Shown one piece after another: positions 1 to 10,769 of a DNA stretch of 64,000 nucleotides. The notes beneath the pieces were generated by a model. It had not been told where the DNA came from and ran no database searches. It saw nothing but the letters and a program-made list of their open reading frames with translations. A program made the position numbers and the translations under genes. This stretch comes from Oscillospiraceae bacterium (GTDB lineage: Bacteria; Bacillota; Clostridia; Oscillospirales; Acutalibacteraceae): the NCBI GenBank assembly GCA_022650485.1, contig JALCPP010000003.1, positions 1 through 64,000 on the forward strand, written 5' to 3'. Positions within the stretch are counted from its first letter, which is position 1, and each line of letters starts with the position of its first letter.

Positions 1-1556
<1,556 letters not shown>

Positions 1557-1716
1557 ATTTTTGGTTCGCCCTACCAATTCGTTTTTCTCTTCTTAAGCTT
1601 TGTTCAGTTTTGAAGGTACAAAAGTACCTGAAAGAACATATTGCCTGAAGCCGAAGGATAACTGCCTGAGGCGCGCAAAGACCAGATGGTCTGTGTGCCG
1701 GTCAAAAGACCAGTAT

Positions 1717-1792
1717 GCACCATTAGCTCAGTTGGTAGAGCACCTGACTCTTAATCAGGGTGTCCCGGGTTCGAATCCCTGATGGTGCACCA
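1717..1792 (+). tRNA. tRNA-Lys (anticodon CTT)
   Basis: 76 nt including encoded CCA. A cloverleaf can be drawn: acceptor GCACCAT pairs with ATGGTGC, the D-arm carries AGCTCAGTTGGTAGAGC, the anticodon loop is CTCTTAA with CTT at positions 34-36, and the T-arm has GGTTCGAATCC. It lies between 23S and 5S in the rRNA operon. Confidence 0.96.
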
Positions 1793-1857
1793 GAGGAAGT
1801 CGGAAAGGGGTCAGGGACCCTGACCTCCGTGCCGGCTGTAAAGTGTGGATTTGATAT

Positions 1858-1932
1858 GGCCCGTTGGTCAAGTGGTTAAGACAGCGGCCTCTCACGCCGT
1901 TAACGTGGGTTCGAATCCCGCACGGGTCACCA
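1858..1932 (+). tRNA. tRNA-Glu (anticodon CTC)
   Basis: 75 nt including encoded CCA. Acceptor GGCCCGT pairs with ACGGGTC with one G-U pair. The anticodon loop CTCTCAC gives CTC, and the T-arm has GGTTCGAATCC. It is the second tRNA of the 23S-5S spacer. Confidence 0.95.
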
Positions 1933-1974
1933 TATTTCAGTGCAGTGTGTTTAAAAATTTAATTTAGTTGATTA

Positions 1975-2089
<115 letters not shown>

Positions 2090-2099
2090 ATTTTCATAT

Positions 2100-2175
2100 T
2101 CCTCGTTAGCTCAGTTGGTAGAGCATGCGGCTGTTAACCGCAGGGTCGTTGGTTCGAGTCCAACACGGGGAGCCA
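2100..2175 (+). tRNA. tRNA-Asn (anticodon GTT)
   Basis: 76 nt with encoded CCA. Acceptor TCCTCGT pairs with ACGGGGA (one T-G pair). The anticodon loop CTGTTAA gives GTT, and the T-arm has GGTTCGAGTCC. It is followed directly by a terminator and by a structured repeat re-using parts of this tRNA (2225-2329). Confidence 0.96.
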
Positions 2176-2180
2176 AGGTT

Positions 2181-2212
2181 AAGCATCTGTCGTAAGGCAG
2201 ATGCTTTTTTGT
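2181..2212 (+). terminator. Rho-independent terminator after tRNA-Asn
   Basis: Stem AGCATCTG / CAGATGCT with an 8-nt loop, followed by TTTTTT. It ends the rRNA-tRNA transcript. Confidence 0.88.
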
Positions 2213-2224
2213 TGGTCGTTTTGC

Positions 2225-2329
2225 TGGACTCGAACAGGAGGACAGCTTTTCGTGAGAAAAGCGTAAACGGCAGTCCGGTGGACTGCCGTTCCGACGCGGC
2301 CCGCAGGGCGAGTCCAACACGGGGAGCCA
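2225..2329 (+). repeat. Structured tRNA-Asn-linked repeat with degenerate tRNA 3' copy
   Basis: An outer stem TGGACTCG (2225-2232) pairs with CGAGTCCA (2309-2316). It encloses a 7-bp hairpin GCTTTTC/GAAAAGC with a GTGA loop (2245-2262) and an 11-bp hairpin AACGGCAGTCC/GGACTGCCGTT with a GGT loop (2266-2290). The segment 2296-2329 copies tRNA-Asn: GCGGC, then CCGCAGGG, then the last 21 nt including CCA (identical to 2155-2175). It lacks the tRNA anticodon-loop bases 2132-2137 and T-stem bases 2146-2154. The 5' arm 2225-2234 matches the tRNA T-arm in reverse orientation. All this is seen directly. Its role is unknown; I infer a tRNA-derived repeat or processed RNA element. Confidence 0.7.
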
Positions 2330-2333
2330 AAGT

Positions 2334-2369
2334 AACAGTTTATGCAACGCATGGGCTGTTGCTTTTTTT
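2334..2369 (+). terminator. Terminator after the tRNA-linked repeat
   Basis: Nested stem: AACAG/CTGTT outside and ATGC/GCAT inside, followed by GCTTTTTTT. The degenerate tRNA copy therefore carries its own terminator, as the intact tRNA does. Confidence 0.7.
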
Positions 2370-2480
2370 GTATGAGTTCTATCAACGATTTTGTGTTTCG
2401 GCAGGCGCATTGACTGTTAACTGGTTCCGGCATTGCCGCCGCCTGTGGCGGAAAAAGGCAGTGACGGAACAGGAAGAAAC

Positions 2481-2500
2481 GGCTCTATGTCAATCGTTAG
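2481..2500. mobile_element. Terminal inverted repeat of an ISL3-type remnant
   Basis: The sequence beginning GGCTCTATGTCAATCG resembles the GGCTCTTTGTCAA-type ends I associate with ISL3-family elements. It sits about 30 bp beyond the stop codon of the truncated transposase at 2534, where the right end of such an element belongs. No matching left end was found within the next few hundred bases. Confidence 0.5.
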
Positions 2501-2533
2501 GGTGACCCTAAAATGGAATGTTGGGGAGCAGCG

Positions 2534-2719
2534 TCAAGCTGCTCCTTTTTGTGCCCAATGGTGGAACATGTGCAGGATGCGATTGCGAAAACGGTGGAAA
2601 TTGCGGTAACCATACGCGTTGCGTTTCAGAACTTTGATCTTATTGTTGGACCCTTCCGTAAAGCCGTTGGTGTAGGGACAGTCAAAAGAATTTAGAATAC
2701 CCTTTGACCAGCGCACCAT
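2534..2719 (-). pseudogene. ISL3-family transposase, C-terminal remnant
   Basis: The reading frame gives only the last ~60 residues of a DDE transposase, with the motif NGFTEGSNNKIKVLKRNAYG near its middle. This motif is characteristic of the C-terminal part of ISL3-family transposases, which are normally about 400 aa or longer. Everything upstream is missing and the sequence 5' of about 2750 no longer looks like transposase, so the element is dead. A hairpin GGAGCAGC/GCTGCTCC with TTTTT (2525-2549) overlaps the last codons on the opposite strand and may serve as a terminator. Confidence 0.8.
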
Positions 2720-2857
2720 GGTGTTGCCTCTGGTACTATCCTGAGGATGAAGCGGTACATGTCTCGTTGTAAAAAGAAAATGAATTGCGGAGAAACTTTC
2801 GTTTTCCGGTAAAAGCAGTGAGGTATACTCTGCCCTTCAAATTTTTATATATAAGCC
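2720..2857. other. Short spacer beyond the IS remnant
   Basis: The transposase frame stays open for a few dozen codons upstream of 2719 but loses family resemblance. I see no other gene, promoter or repeat. The last bases are AT-rich and lie after the stop codon of the chemoreceptor gene. Confidence 0.5.
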
Positions 2858-4957
2858 TTAGACCGGCTTAAGAGAAGGAGAAAGGTTTTCATCTGTAGCA
2901 GTAGTGGAATATGGGGATTCAGGTTTGTCTGGTAAGAACGAAAAATCTGTTTCCTGAGTATCCGGGTCTTCCTCGCGCGGAATGATTGAGGAAGTACTTT
3001 TGAGCTGAAAGAAGGAAAGGTTATTTTTGAGGGTTTGTGCTTGTCCGTTCAGTTCTTCACTGGTTGCGGCGATTTCTTCGCTGGTTGCGGAATTGGTTTG
3101 AACTACCGCTGAGATTCGCCCCATTCCATCTGTGGTTTGGTTTAGGGCAGCGGCTTCTTTGCCGGATGCATCGGAAATTTCATGGATTACCTGCGCCGTT
3201 TTTTTCGTTTCTTCAGTCATAAGCTTGAGTGCCGCGGCGGTTTCATCTGTAATTTTAGAGCCGTTTTCGACTGCTGTTAAGGTTCGTTCAATCAATGCGG
3301 CTGTGTTTTTGGCGGCCTTTGCACTTCTTCCGGCCAGATTTCTGACTTCTTCTGCAACGACTGCAAAGCCTTTGCCGGCCGATCCGGCCCGCGCTGCTTC
3401 AACGGCTGCGTTTAGTGCCAGAATATTGGTTTGGAACGCGAGGCTTCCAATCATATTGTTAATTTTGCCGATTTCGTCGGAGCATTCGCTGATCTCATGT
3501 ACGGCGGTTTTTAACTGTGCCATATGATGATTCCCAAGCTCAGCCTTTTTTGCTGCGCTTTGTGCCAGTGCTCTGGCAGTTTCAGCGTTGGATGCGGTAC
3601 CGTTAACTTTCTCTGCGATGTCTGCGACAGAGGAGGAGAGTTCTTCGATGGAACCGGCCTGTTCCGTCGAGCCCTGTGAAAGTGCCTGCGATGCACTGGA
3701 AACCTGATTGGCGCCAATGGTTACCTGGTCAGCCGCCCGGTCAATTTCCGAAAAGACGCGGTTTAGATTGGAAAGAATTGTAACGAGGGCTGTTTTAATC
3801 GGATTGAAGTCTCCCATGTAATCCTGCTGAATTTCGGAAGTGCAGTCGCCGTTTGCAAGGCCGTTTAGAATGGAAGAAATTTCATTTACATATTTTTTTA
3901 GTGTATTAACCGTGACACGGAAGGAGTCAGCGAGTGTGCCGATTTCATCCCGGCTGGAGATCTCAGGTATTTCTAATTGAAGGTCGCCCTGCGCGAGCCT
4001 TTCGATGCGTCCCACCAGACTAATGATCGGATTTGCCAATGTGTTTGCAAATCTTTTTGCGAGAAAGAGGGAGAGCAGGATGAAAGCCAGAGTCAGCAGG
4101 GCGGTGAAGAGCAGGGCGGTGTAAAACCCTGTCATCATCTCGTTGACATTTGCACTGATACCCAGAGACCACCCGTCGGTGTCCGGAATAGGAGCATAAC
4201 CGATGCACTGACGGGTACCGTTTAATGTGATTGTCTGAATTTTTTGCTTGAGTGCCTTCATGTTTTTCGTAATTTCGGCGGCATCGGAAAAGGCGGCGTC
4301 CTTTTTTGCAAGTTCGATATAGTTGATAAACCCGTTTACATTTTTTCTGTTCTTGTCCGCAATAATTTTTCCGGTTTTATCCACGACAAAACCATAACCA
4401 TATGTCCCTACGGATATCGTATCAACCAGCTGTTTGCAGAACTCATCACTGGAAAGAAGACAGATCACGACGCGGTCATAGGTCGGTCGGGTTGCAATCA
4501 TCACGAAGGGCGATGATTGATCGCCCGATGCTACGGTGCTGGAAACAGAGGTTGTGCCTCCCTTTGCTTTCTGAAAGCAGTCCTGTGAACTGTAATCGGT
4601 ATTGCTGCCATCAATGGATTTGCCGTTGATATCCGTTACAATAATGTCGGAAAAGTTATACTCAAGCGCCAATGACGTGATTGCGGCTTTTCGGCTTTGA
4701 GCGCTCAGACCGGAGTTTGTGATCATGGAGCTTTTTGAGACTGACTCCGCTTTTCCTTTATTGAGTTCAAGGACATTTTGAATGGAATTCCGATAAACGG
4801 AAACATTTTCACGAATCCTGTCCTTCATCGCGCCGCTGGAAAAAGAGTAAAGGATGATTCCCGAAGACAACCCGACCAGGACGCTCGCGGCAACGGTCAG
4901 ACCGGCCATCCTAACAGTTAACGACTTTTTAATACTGCTTGTTTTCCTGATTTTCAT
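2858..4957 (-). CDS. Methyl-accepting chemotaxis protein
   Basis: Membrane chemoreceptor that would pass ligand signals to CheA/CheW. The protein is about 699 aa. A membrane segment lies near residues 18-42 and is followed by a ~230-residue extracytoplasmic sensor of dCache type. A second membrane segment is at about 277-300, then a HAMP domain. The long cytoplasmic coiled coil has the signalling tip [20 protein letters not shown] and flanking methylation helices. I place the start at the second Met (4957) because GGGAGGAG lies 6-8 bases upstream of it; the first Met at 4981 lacks a ribosome site. No che genes are nearby, so it is an orphan receptor. The ligand is unknown. Confidence 0.93.
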   Translation of the reverse strand: MKIRKTSSIKKSLTVRMAGLTVAASVLVGLSSGIILYSFSSGAMKDRIRENVSVYRNSIQNVLELNKGKAESVSKSSMITNSGLSAQSRKAAITSLALEYNFSDIIVTDINGKSIDGSNTDYSSQDCFQKAKGGTTSVSSTVASGDQSSPFVMIATRPTYDRVVICLLSSDEFCKQLVDTISVGTYGYGFVVDKTGKIIADKNRKNVNGFINYIELAKKDAAFSDAAEITKNMKALKQKIQTITLNGTRQCIGYAPIPDTDGWSLGISANVNEMMTGFYTALLFTALLTLAFILLSLFLAKRFANTLANPIISLVGRIERLAQGDLQLEIPEISSRDEIGTLADSFRVTVNTLKKYVNEISSILNGLANGDCTSEIQQDYMGDFNPIKTALVTILSNLNRVFSEIDRAADQVTIGANQVSSASQALSQGSTEQAGSIEELSSSVADIAEKVNGTASNAETARALAQSAAKKAELGNHHMAQLKTAVHEISECSDEIGKINNMIGSLAFQTNILALNAAVEAARAGSAGKGFAVVAEEVRNLAGRSAKAAKNTAALIERTLTAVENGSKITDETAAALKLMTEETKKTAQVIHEISDASGKEAAALNQTTDGMGRISAVVQTNSATSEEIAATSEELNGQAQTLKNNLSFFQLKSTSSIIPREEDPDTQETDFSFLPDKPESPYSTTATDENLSPSLKPV

Positions 4958-4981
4958 GATTACTCCTCCCTTGATTTTCAC

Positions 4982-5594
4982 AGTGCAGATTGATTACCCT
5001 GAAGAGCCGCATGGAACAGTGTTTCATTTTTTATGAAATGAATCAAAAGACGCTGGCAGAAAGTAAAATGTTACCACGAAATGATGGCAAAGAAATCATC
5101 ATTGGTTATCAGATTACATTTGCTTCAAACAATGCCAGACAGAACGATTTTGAGAAATGCCGCACTTAATTCTTTTGGAGTGAAACTCCCCTGTTGTTAG
5201 GAACAACAGGGGAGTTTCGGGGAAGGTATTGATCTATGATTGGGAGAAAATAAGGAGATCTTATAATCAAGTATGTCGTCCCAATTATGGCTGCGATTTT
5301 ATTTTACCGATTGACCAAATTAAAAATTTTGACACAAATTCGATGAATCAATTACAACGCTGCAAGCTTTAATTATTGTAGAAATAAAACTGCAAAATAA
5401 ACGAATGAATTGAATATACATTCCATATTTATGACTAAATGTAATCAACTATAATTCAAAATACCTAACTGTTTATCATTATATTACAAAAATAAAAGAA
5501 ATCAAGTACTATTTTTAAATATATTTAAAATAATATGTTTTGATCAAAGAAACACACCTGAAGCAAGACTGGGTTTAAACAGTGGATACGACAA
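4982..5594. other. Intergenic region with a possible 52-codon ORF remnant
   Basis: A plus-strand frame 5011-5169 (52 codons, starting MEQCFIFYEMNQ) ends 13 bases before a very strong hairpin at 5182-5218. It has no convincing ribosome site and I do not recognise it. It could be the 3' tail of a lost gene with its terminator-like hairpin. From 5220 to 5594 the sequence is AT-rich with no supported gene. Confidence 0.35.
5182..5218. repeat. 17-bp perfect inverted repeat (hairpin)
   Basis: GAAACTCCCCTGTTGTT (5182-5198) and AACAACAGGGGAGTTTC (5202-5218) are perfect reverse complements around a 3-nt loop. Neither side has a run of Ts, so it is not a classical Rho-independent terminator. It could be a transcription stop for the small ORF before it, or a remnant of a small palindromic repeat element. 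Confidence 0.75.
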
Positions 5595-6356
5595 TTACCT
5601 GTTTGCGATGATCAGCTGCTGGCCATTCTTTGTAAAATAAATGCCGTATTCTTTTGGCAGCTCTGACTCGGTAATCAGAGCATCAATTCTATTCAGGTCG
5701 CAATAGGTAATAAGGGATACATGGCCACATTTACTGGAGTCTGCAAGCAGGTAAATTTGTTGACTGCGTTCGATCGCCATGCGCTTGATATCCGATTCCG
5801 GAGGGGAGGAATGGGTCAGACCGTTGGCAATGGAAAAACCGGTTGCCGCCATAAAGGCTTTGCTGATGTTATAGTTCTGCAGTGTCTGAGCGGCACTGTT
5901 TCCTGTAAAGGAGAGAGTTTTTCGATTCAGTGTTCCTGCAAGAGAAATAATATTAATGTTGTCGTAGGGAATCGCTTGAAAGATAATTTCTACGTTATTG
6001 GTTAGAACGGTGATGTTTCTGCTGTCCTTAATATAGTCAATGATTGGAAGGGTCGTTGTCCCGGAATCAATAAAAATAATGTCGTTGTCCTGCACTAATG
6101 TTGCGGCGGCAGCGGCAATTTTTCTTTTTGATTCAAGATGTGAGATATTTCTTTCTTGAAAGGGAACAAGTTCTTTTTTGGGCAGCGCAGTGACTCCTCC
6201 GTAAATTTTTTTAATATCATTTGACTGCAGAATGGAGTCAAGATCCCGCCGCAAAGTGCTCTTGGAAACCTGAAAATAGTCGCAGATTTCATCCAGGGTT
6301 GCCGTTCTTCGCTCATAAATGTAATTTTTAATCTCTTCAATTCGCTGTGTACGCAT
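5595..6356 (-). CDS. DeoR-family transcriptional regulator (probable IolR-type)
   Basis: 253 aa, the usual DeoR-family length. Residues 1-57 form the winged helix-turn-helix, including VSKSTLRRDLDSI. The rest is the DeoR sugar-phosphate sensor domain, with IDSGTTTLPI near residue 95 and a LADSSK motif near 205. The ribosome site AGAGGAG precedes the ATG. It is divergent from the inositol operon across 372 bp, the classic arrangement for a local repressor. In Bacillus subtilis the inositol repressor IolR is a DeoR protein that responds to 2-deoxy-5-keto-gluconate 6-phosphate. Assignment to this role here is inference from context. Confidence 0.85.
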   Translation of the reverse strand: MRTQRIEEIKNYIYERRTATLDEICDYFQVSKSTLRRDLDSILQSNDIKKIYGGVTALPKKELVPFQERNISHLESKRKIAAAAATLVQDNDIIFIDSGTTTLPIIDYIKDSRNITVLTNNVEIIFQAIPYDNINIISLAGTLNRKTLSFTGNSAAQTLQNYNISKAFMAATGFSIANGLTHSSPPESDIKRMAIERSQQIYLLADSSKCGHVSLITYCDLNRIDALITESELPKEYGIYFTKNGQQLIIANR

Positions 6357-6728
6357 GATGCGACTCCTCTTTCTTTTTTACGTATTCTCTGCGCCAGAAT
6401 AATGACTAAGTTATTCCATATTATATGAAATTATTTCAACTTTTTCAACAACTAATTGAAAAATTACCACAAAATTGATTTCTGTATGGTTTCAGGTTAT
6501 ATACAAAATTGGTTTATGTCTATAAAAAAACAGACAAAATACGAAATATATTAGATAATAAGAGTTCCAACATTTGTAATTATATACAATATTTAATTTT
6601 TTATTTAGCACTTTATATAAAAATAAAGACGATAGTGCCCATTTATTTAAAAACTATTGAAAAATAGATTATTTAGTGATAGTATATTGCCATAATTTGT
6701 TCATAAAGTATATGAGAGAAGGAACAAC
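6357..6728. promoter_or_regulatory. Divergent control region of the inositol island
   Basis: Very AT-rich. A plausible sigma-A promoter toward the aldolase gene is TTGAAA (6657-6662), a 17-bp spacer and TAGTAT (6680-6685). The decamer TTATATACAA occurs twice in the same orientation (6497-6506 and 6580-6589) and may be a regulator site. I found no CRISPR, RNA gene or coding frame here. Confidence 0.5.
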
Positions 6729-7592
6729 ATGCCTATTTATCACATGAAAGAGCTAATAAATGATGCAGCAGTTGAGAATAGAGCCGTGGGCGCCTTCAGC
6801 GTGGGAAATATGGAGATGGTCATCGGTGCAATAAAGGCCGCAGAGGAACTTGAAACCCCAATCATTTTACAGATTGCTCAGGTGAGGCTGAAGTATTCTC
6901 CTCTTCATTTAATGGGTCCTATGATGGTCCATGCCGCACAGCGGGCAAAGGTGCCGGTTGCGGTTCATTTGGACCATGGGCTTACGATGGATACGGTCAA
7001 GCAGGCGCTTGATTTAAACTTTACGTCCGTTATGATTGACGGTTCACGGTTTGATTTTGAGAAAAACATAGAAATTACAAATCAGACCGTGCAGATGGCC
7101 CACCATGCACAGGCAAATGTGGAAGCTGAGCTTGGGGTTGTGGGGGGAAGTGAGGACGGAAGCACAAAAGGAAAGATTGTCTGCACCGACCCGGATACAG
7201 CAAAGAAATTCACGGAAAAAACAGGGGTGGATGCCTTGGCGGTTGCCATCGGCAATGCGCACGGGCATTATCAGGGAGTTCCGAAGCTTCAGCTTGATGT
7301 GCTGGAAGAGATACATAGAAAAGTAAATATTCCTCTGGTGCTTCACGGCGGTTCCGGAATCAGTCCCGGGGATTTCAGACACTGTATCCAATACGGCATA
7401 CGCAAGATCAACATTGCGACGGCAAACTTTGATTCCGTCACGATGGAAGCGGGGCGGTACTTCCGGTCAAATGGGGAGCACAACTATTTTGGACTTAATG
7501 AGGCAATGATTCTTGGAATGTATCAAAATGTTAAAAAGCATATTTTGATTTTTAATAATCGTGTCCCTTTGAAACAAATTCATTCATCTTAA
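6729..7592 (+). CDS. iolJ: Class II aldolase, IolJ/fructose-bisphosphate aldolase type
   Basis: 287 aa. The protein has zinc-dependent class II aldolase signatures: HLDHG near residue 81, the glutamate-rich loop AELGVVGGSED near 136-146, GNAHGHY near 178, and LVLHGGSGI near 206. In inositol operons this family (IolJ) cleaves 2-deoxy-5-keto-gluconate 6-phosphate to dihydroxyacetone phosphate and malonate semialdehyde. Being first in the iol operon supports that role over glycolytic FBP aldolase. The ribosome site AGAGAAGGA precedes ATG. The specific substrate is inferred from context. Confidence 0.87.
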   Translation: MPIYHMKELINDAAVENRAVGAFSVGNMEMVIGAIKAAEELETPIILQIAQVRLKYSPLHLMGPMMVHAAQRAKVPVAVHLDHGLTMDTVKQALDLNFTSVMIDGSRFDFEKNIEITNQTVQMAHHAQANVEAELGVVGGSEDGSTKGKIVCTDPDTAKKFTEKTGVDALAVAIGNAHGHYQGVPKLQLDVLEEIHRKVNIPLVLHGGSGISPGDFRHCIQYGIRKINIATANFDSVTMEAGRYFRSNGEHNYFGLNEAMILGMYQNVKKHILIFNNRVPLKQIHSS

Positions 7593-7611
7593 GAAAGGAA
7601 TGGCTGACATA

Positions 7612-8628
7612 ATGAAATATCTTCAATTTGACGCAACAAGGCCGCTCGATCTGACATTGCTGGGCAGGGTTACCATTGATTTCAATCCCGTGGACTATTA
7701 CCGAACACTTGCACAGAGCACTACGTACAAAAAGTACCTGGGCGGTTCTCCCGCCAACATTGCGGTGGGGCTTTCCCGGCTCGGGAAAAAATGCGGATTT
7801 TTTGCAAGAGTTTCGGATGACCGCTTTGGAGATTATGTGACGGAATACTTTTCAAACGATGGGATTGACACATCTCATATTCGCCGCTGTGAGCATGGGG
7901 AGAAGATCGGACTGACTTTTACGGAAATCCTCAGCGAGCAGGAGAGCAGCATTTTAATGTATCGCAACCGGGCTGCGGACCTTCAGCTTTGTGTGGATGA
8001 TATTGATGAAGAATATGTGAAAAAGAGCAAAGCGCTTTTAATTTCCGGCACGGCGCTGGCGGAAAGTCCATCCCGTGAAGCTGCGCTTAAGGCTTTGTTC
8101 CTTGCCAAAAAGACCGGGACTCCCGTCGTTTTTGACATTGACTACCGGGAATACAACTGGAAGTCGAAGGACGAAGTCGGAATTTATTACGGTATTGTGG
8201 CAGGGCAGGCGGACGTGATCCTTGGTTCGCGCGAAGAATATGACTTTGCACAGCGGTTGATCCGGCCGGAGATGAACGATGAAGAGACGGCTTCTTACTG
8301 GCACAAACGCGGTGCCAAGATCGTCGTGATCAAGCATGGCAAAAAGGGTTCCACCGCCTATACTAATGACGGACAGAACTTTAGCATCAAGCCGTTCCCG
8401 ATCAAATGTCTGAAAGGATTTGGCGGGGGCGACGGGTATGCTTCGGCTTTCCTGTATGGTTTGCTGGAAGGATGGGACATTATCGATTGTCTGGAGTTCG
8501 GCAGCGCGTCGGCATCTTTGCTGGTTGCCAGCCATTCCTGTTCCGACAGCATGCCGAATGCTGCAAAGATTCAGCACTATATTGCCGAATGCAAAAAACA
8601 GTATGGGGAATTAGTTGCCAGAGTATAG
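7612..8628 (+). CDS. iolC: 5-dehydro-2-deoxygluconokinase
   Basis: PfkB-family kinase that phosphorylates 2-deoxy-5-keto-D-gluconate. The glycine-rich N-terminal signature [10 protein letters not shown] is near residue 44, and the C-terminal active-site motif is [12 protein letters not shown] with the catalytic Asp retained. The start is ambiguous. ATG at 7600 abuts the AAGAAAGGA ribosome site, while ATG at 7612 is 12 bases from it and gives MKY, as in known IolC proteins, so I use 7612 (338 aa). It is 7-19 bases downstream of the aldolase and belongs to the same transcript. Confidence 0.92.
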   Translation: MKYLQFDATRPLDLTLLGRVTIDFNPVDYYRTLAQSTTYKKYLGGSPANIAVGLSRLGKKCGFFARVSDDRFGDYVTEYFSNDGIDTSHIRRCEHGEKIGLTFTEILSEQESSILMYRNRAADLQLCVDDIDEEYVKKSKALLISGTALAESPSREAALKALFLAKKTGTPVVFDIDYREYNWKSKDEVGIYYGIVAGQADVILGSREEYDFAQRLIRPEMNDEETASYWHKRGAKIVVIKHGKKGSTAYTNDGQNFSIKPFPIKCLKGFGGGDGYASAFLYGLLEGWDIIDCLEFGSASASLLVASHSCSDSMPNAAKIQHYIAECKKQYGELVARV

Positions 8629-8666
8629 AGTTTTATTTGACAAAAGTTAGGGAGGAAGCGGAAATT

Positions 8667-10604
8667 ATGGGTGTGGGTGTGCTCAGAATGACGATGGCGC
8701 AGGCGCTGGTGCGTTTTCTGGATCACCAGTATATCTGCATGGATGGTCAGGAAACGAAATTCGTGGAAGGAATTGCTACGATTTTCGGACACGGGAATGT
8801 ATGCGGCATCGGTCAGGCGCTGGATGAGAATCCCGGCGGGCTGAAGTATTTTCAAGGGAAAAATGAGCAGGGAATGGCCCATATGGCCACGGCTTTCGCA
8901 CGGCAGAACAACCGGAAAAAGATTATTGCGTGCTCTTCTTCCATTGGACCCGGTGCGGCGAACATGGTAACTGCGGCGGCATGCGCTTCCGTCAACAATA
9001 TTCCGCTGCTCTTGCTGCCCGGTGATACGTTTGCCACACGGCAGCCGGACCCGGTTTTGCAGCAGGTGGAACAATCCACCAGTTTGCAGACGACAACCAA
9101 CGACGCATTTAAGGCTGTCTGCAAATACTGGGACCGCGTGGAACGCCCTGAACAGCTGATGACGGCGATGATTAACGCCATGCGCATATTGACGGATCCG
9201 GCAGAAGCAGGTGCGGTCTGCATTGCGATCCCGCAGGATGTGCAGGGAGAAAGTTACGATTATCCGGAGTATTTCTTCCAGAAGCGGGTGCACCGCATTG
9301 TGCGGCAGATCCCTTCGCGCGAAGAAATCGACGATATGGAAAAGATTCTGCAAAACAGCAAAAGACCGCTGGTTATCTGCGGCGGCGGGGTTAAATATTC
9401 CGGAGCTGGAGAAATACTGGAAAAATTCTGTGAGCAGTTTCATATTCCTTTTGCTGAAACACAGGCGGGAAAAAGTGCCTGCCCGTCCAGTTCCCCGTAT
9501 AATCTGGGGGGCATTGGAGTAACCGGGAATCTTGCCGCAAATACGATTGGGCGCGATGCGGATATGCTTTTATCCGTTGGGTCCCGGCTTTCGGATTTCA
9601 CAACTTCTTCTAAATGGCTGTTTCAGAACCCGAACCTGAAAATTGTTTCCATCAATGTTTCCCGGTTCCATGCTTACAAAATGGATGCGGTTCCGGTCAT
9701 CGGGGATGCGAGAACAACGCTGGAAATGCTGACAGAGCAGTTAAAGAAAGACGGGTATTCCCCCGCTTATCAAGGCGAAATAGAAAATGCAAAGGCAGCT
9801 TGGGCAGAAGAAATGAAACAGCTTGCCTCCTATTCCTATGGAAAAGAGTTTGAACCGATGGTGGAGGACCGTGCACCGGACAGCATAGAGAAATACATAA
9901 AAATGACCGGCAGCAATGTGACCCAGACGGCGGCCATCTGCGCAATCCGAAAGGGGATTGCAAAAGACGCGATTATTATAGGAGCGGCGGGAAGTCTGCC
10001 GGGTGATCTGCAGCGGATGTGGACGACGGATGCCCGCGATTCCTACCATATGGAGTACGGGTATTCCTGCATGGGGTATGAGATTGCCGGTGCTTTTGGC
10101 ATCAAGCTTGCAAAGCCGGACCAGGAAGTTTACGCCATGTGTGGGGATGGAAGTTTCATGATGCTGCATTCTGAATTGGTCACGTCAATTCAGGAACACC
10201 AGAAGATTAACATCCTGCTGTTTGACAACGCATCAAACGGCTGTATCAACAATCTGGAGATGTCGAACGGTATCGGAAATCTGGGGACGGAGTTTCGTTT
10301 CCGTGATCCTGTGACGGGAAAACAGTCGGGTGATTTTGTCCCGATCAGTTTTGCTGCGATTGCTGCCGGCTATGGAGCAAAGGGCTACACGGTTCGGACG
10401 ATGGAAGAATTGAAAGCAGCTTTGGAAGACAGTAAAAAGCAAACGGTTTCCACACTGATTGATATTAAAGCTTTGCCCAAGACAATGACGCATGATTACG
10501 ATTCCTGGTGGCATGTCGGTGTTGCGAGTACTTCGGGAACGGAGGCTGAGAGAAAAGCCTTCAATCGCAAAGAAAGTTACAGAAGGAATTCCCGAAGATA
10601 TTAA
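8667..10604 (+). CDS. iolD: 3D-(3,5/4)-trihydroxycyclohexane-1,2-dione acylhydrolase
   Basis: Thiamine-diphosphate enzyme that opens the ring of trihydroxycyclohexanedione in inositol breakdown. The 645-aa length is typical. The N-terminal pyrimidine-binding domain includes [16 protein letters not shown] central domain follows, and the C-terminal diphosphate-binding motif is [12 protein letters not shown] ending in DNAS. The open frame runs upstream into iolC, but the start is set at 8667 because GGGAGGAAG lies just before this ATG and the upstream stretch is iolC in another frame. Confidence 0.95.
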   Translation: MGVGVLRMTMAQALVRFLDHQYICMDGQETKFVEGIATIFGHGNVCGIGQALDENPGGLKYFQGKNEQGMAHMATAFARQNNRKKIIACSSSIGPGAANMVTAAACASVNNIPLLLLPGDTFATRQPDPVLQQVEQSTSLQTTTNDAFKAVCKYWDRVERPEQLMTAMINAMRILTDPAEAGAVCIAIPQDVQGESYDYPEYFFQKRVHRIVRQIPSREEIDDMEKILQNSKRPLVICGGGVKYSGAGEILEKFCEQFHIPFAETQAGKSACPSSSPYNLGGIGVTGNLAANTIGRDADMLLSVGSRLSDFTTSSKWLFQNPNLKIVSINVSRFHAYKMDAVPVIGDARTTLEMLTEQLKKDGYSPAYQGEIENAKAAWAEEMKQLASYSYGKEFEPMVEDRAPDSIEKYIKMTGSNVTQTAAICAIRKGIAKDAIIIGAAGSLPGDLQRMWTTDARDSYHMEYGYSCMGYEIAGAFGIKLAKPDQEVYAMCGDGSFMMLHSELVTSIQEHQKINILLFDNASNGCINNLEMSNGIGNLGTEFRFRDPVTGKQSGDFVPISFAAIAAGYGAKGYTVRTMEELKAALEDSKKQTVSTLIDIKALPKTMTHDYDSWWHVGVASTSGTEAERKAFNRKESYRRNSRRY

Positions 10605-10769
10605 AAACGAAGACTTTTCTATTTTGATGAAGACAGTTAGATTCAATGTTTGCAGAAACAGACAAGACTCTTGATTTGGCAAATGGCAAATGATTTTTCA
10701 AAAAGGCCTATAATATTTTCATAAAACGTGGGAAATTTTACGAACGATTTAGAGGGAGGAAAAGTCATC

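Noticed and set aside
2106-2433. Minus- and plus-strand frames of 74-126 codons over tRNA-Asn and the repeat
   Set aside because: They translate the tRNA and the structured repeat; peptides of this kind are a known annotation artefact.
6357-6728. Catabolite-responsive (cre) site before the iol operon
   Set aside because: I could not find a convincing TGWAANCGNTNWCA match by eye in this AT-rich region.
8406-8666. Upstream extension of iolD to 8406
   Set aside because: Overlaps the conserved C-terminus of iolC in another frame; the good ribosome site is just before 8667.
8577-9443. 288-codon minus-strand frame opposite iolD
   Set aside because: Shadow of iolD; basic, cysteine/histidine-rich composition with no domain, while the plus frame is a clear TPP enzyme.
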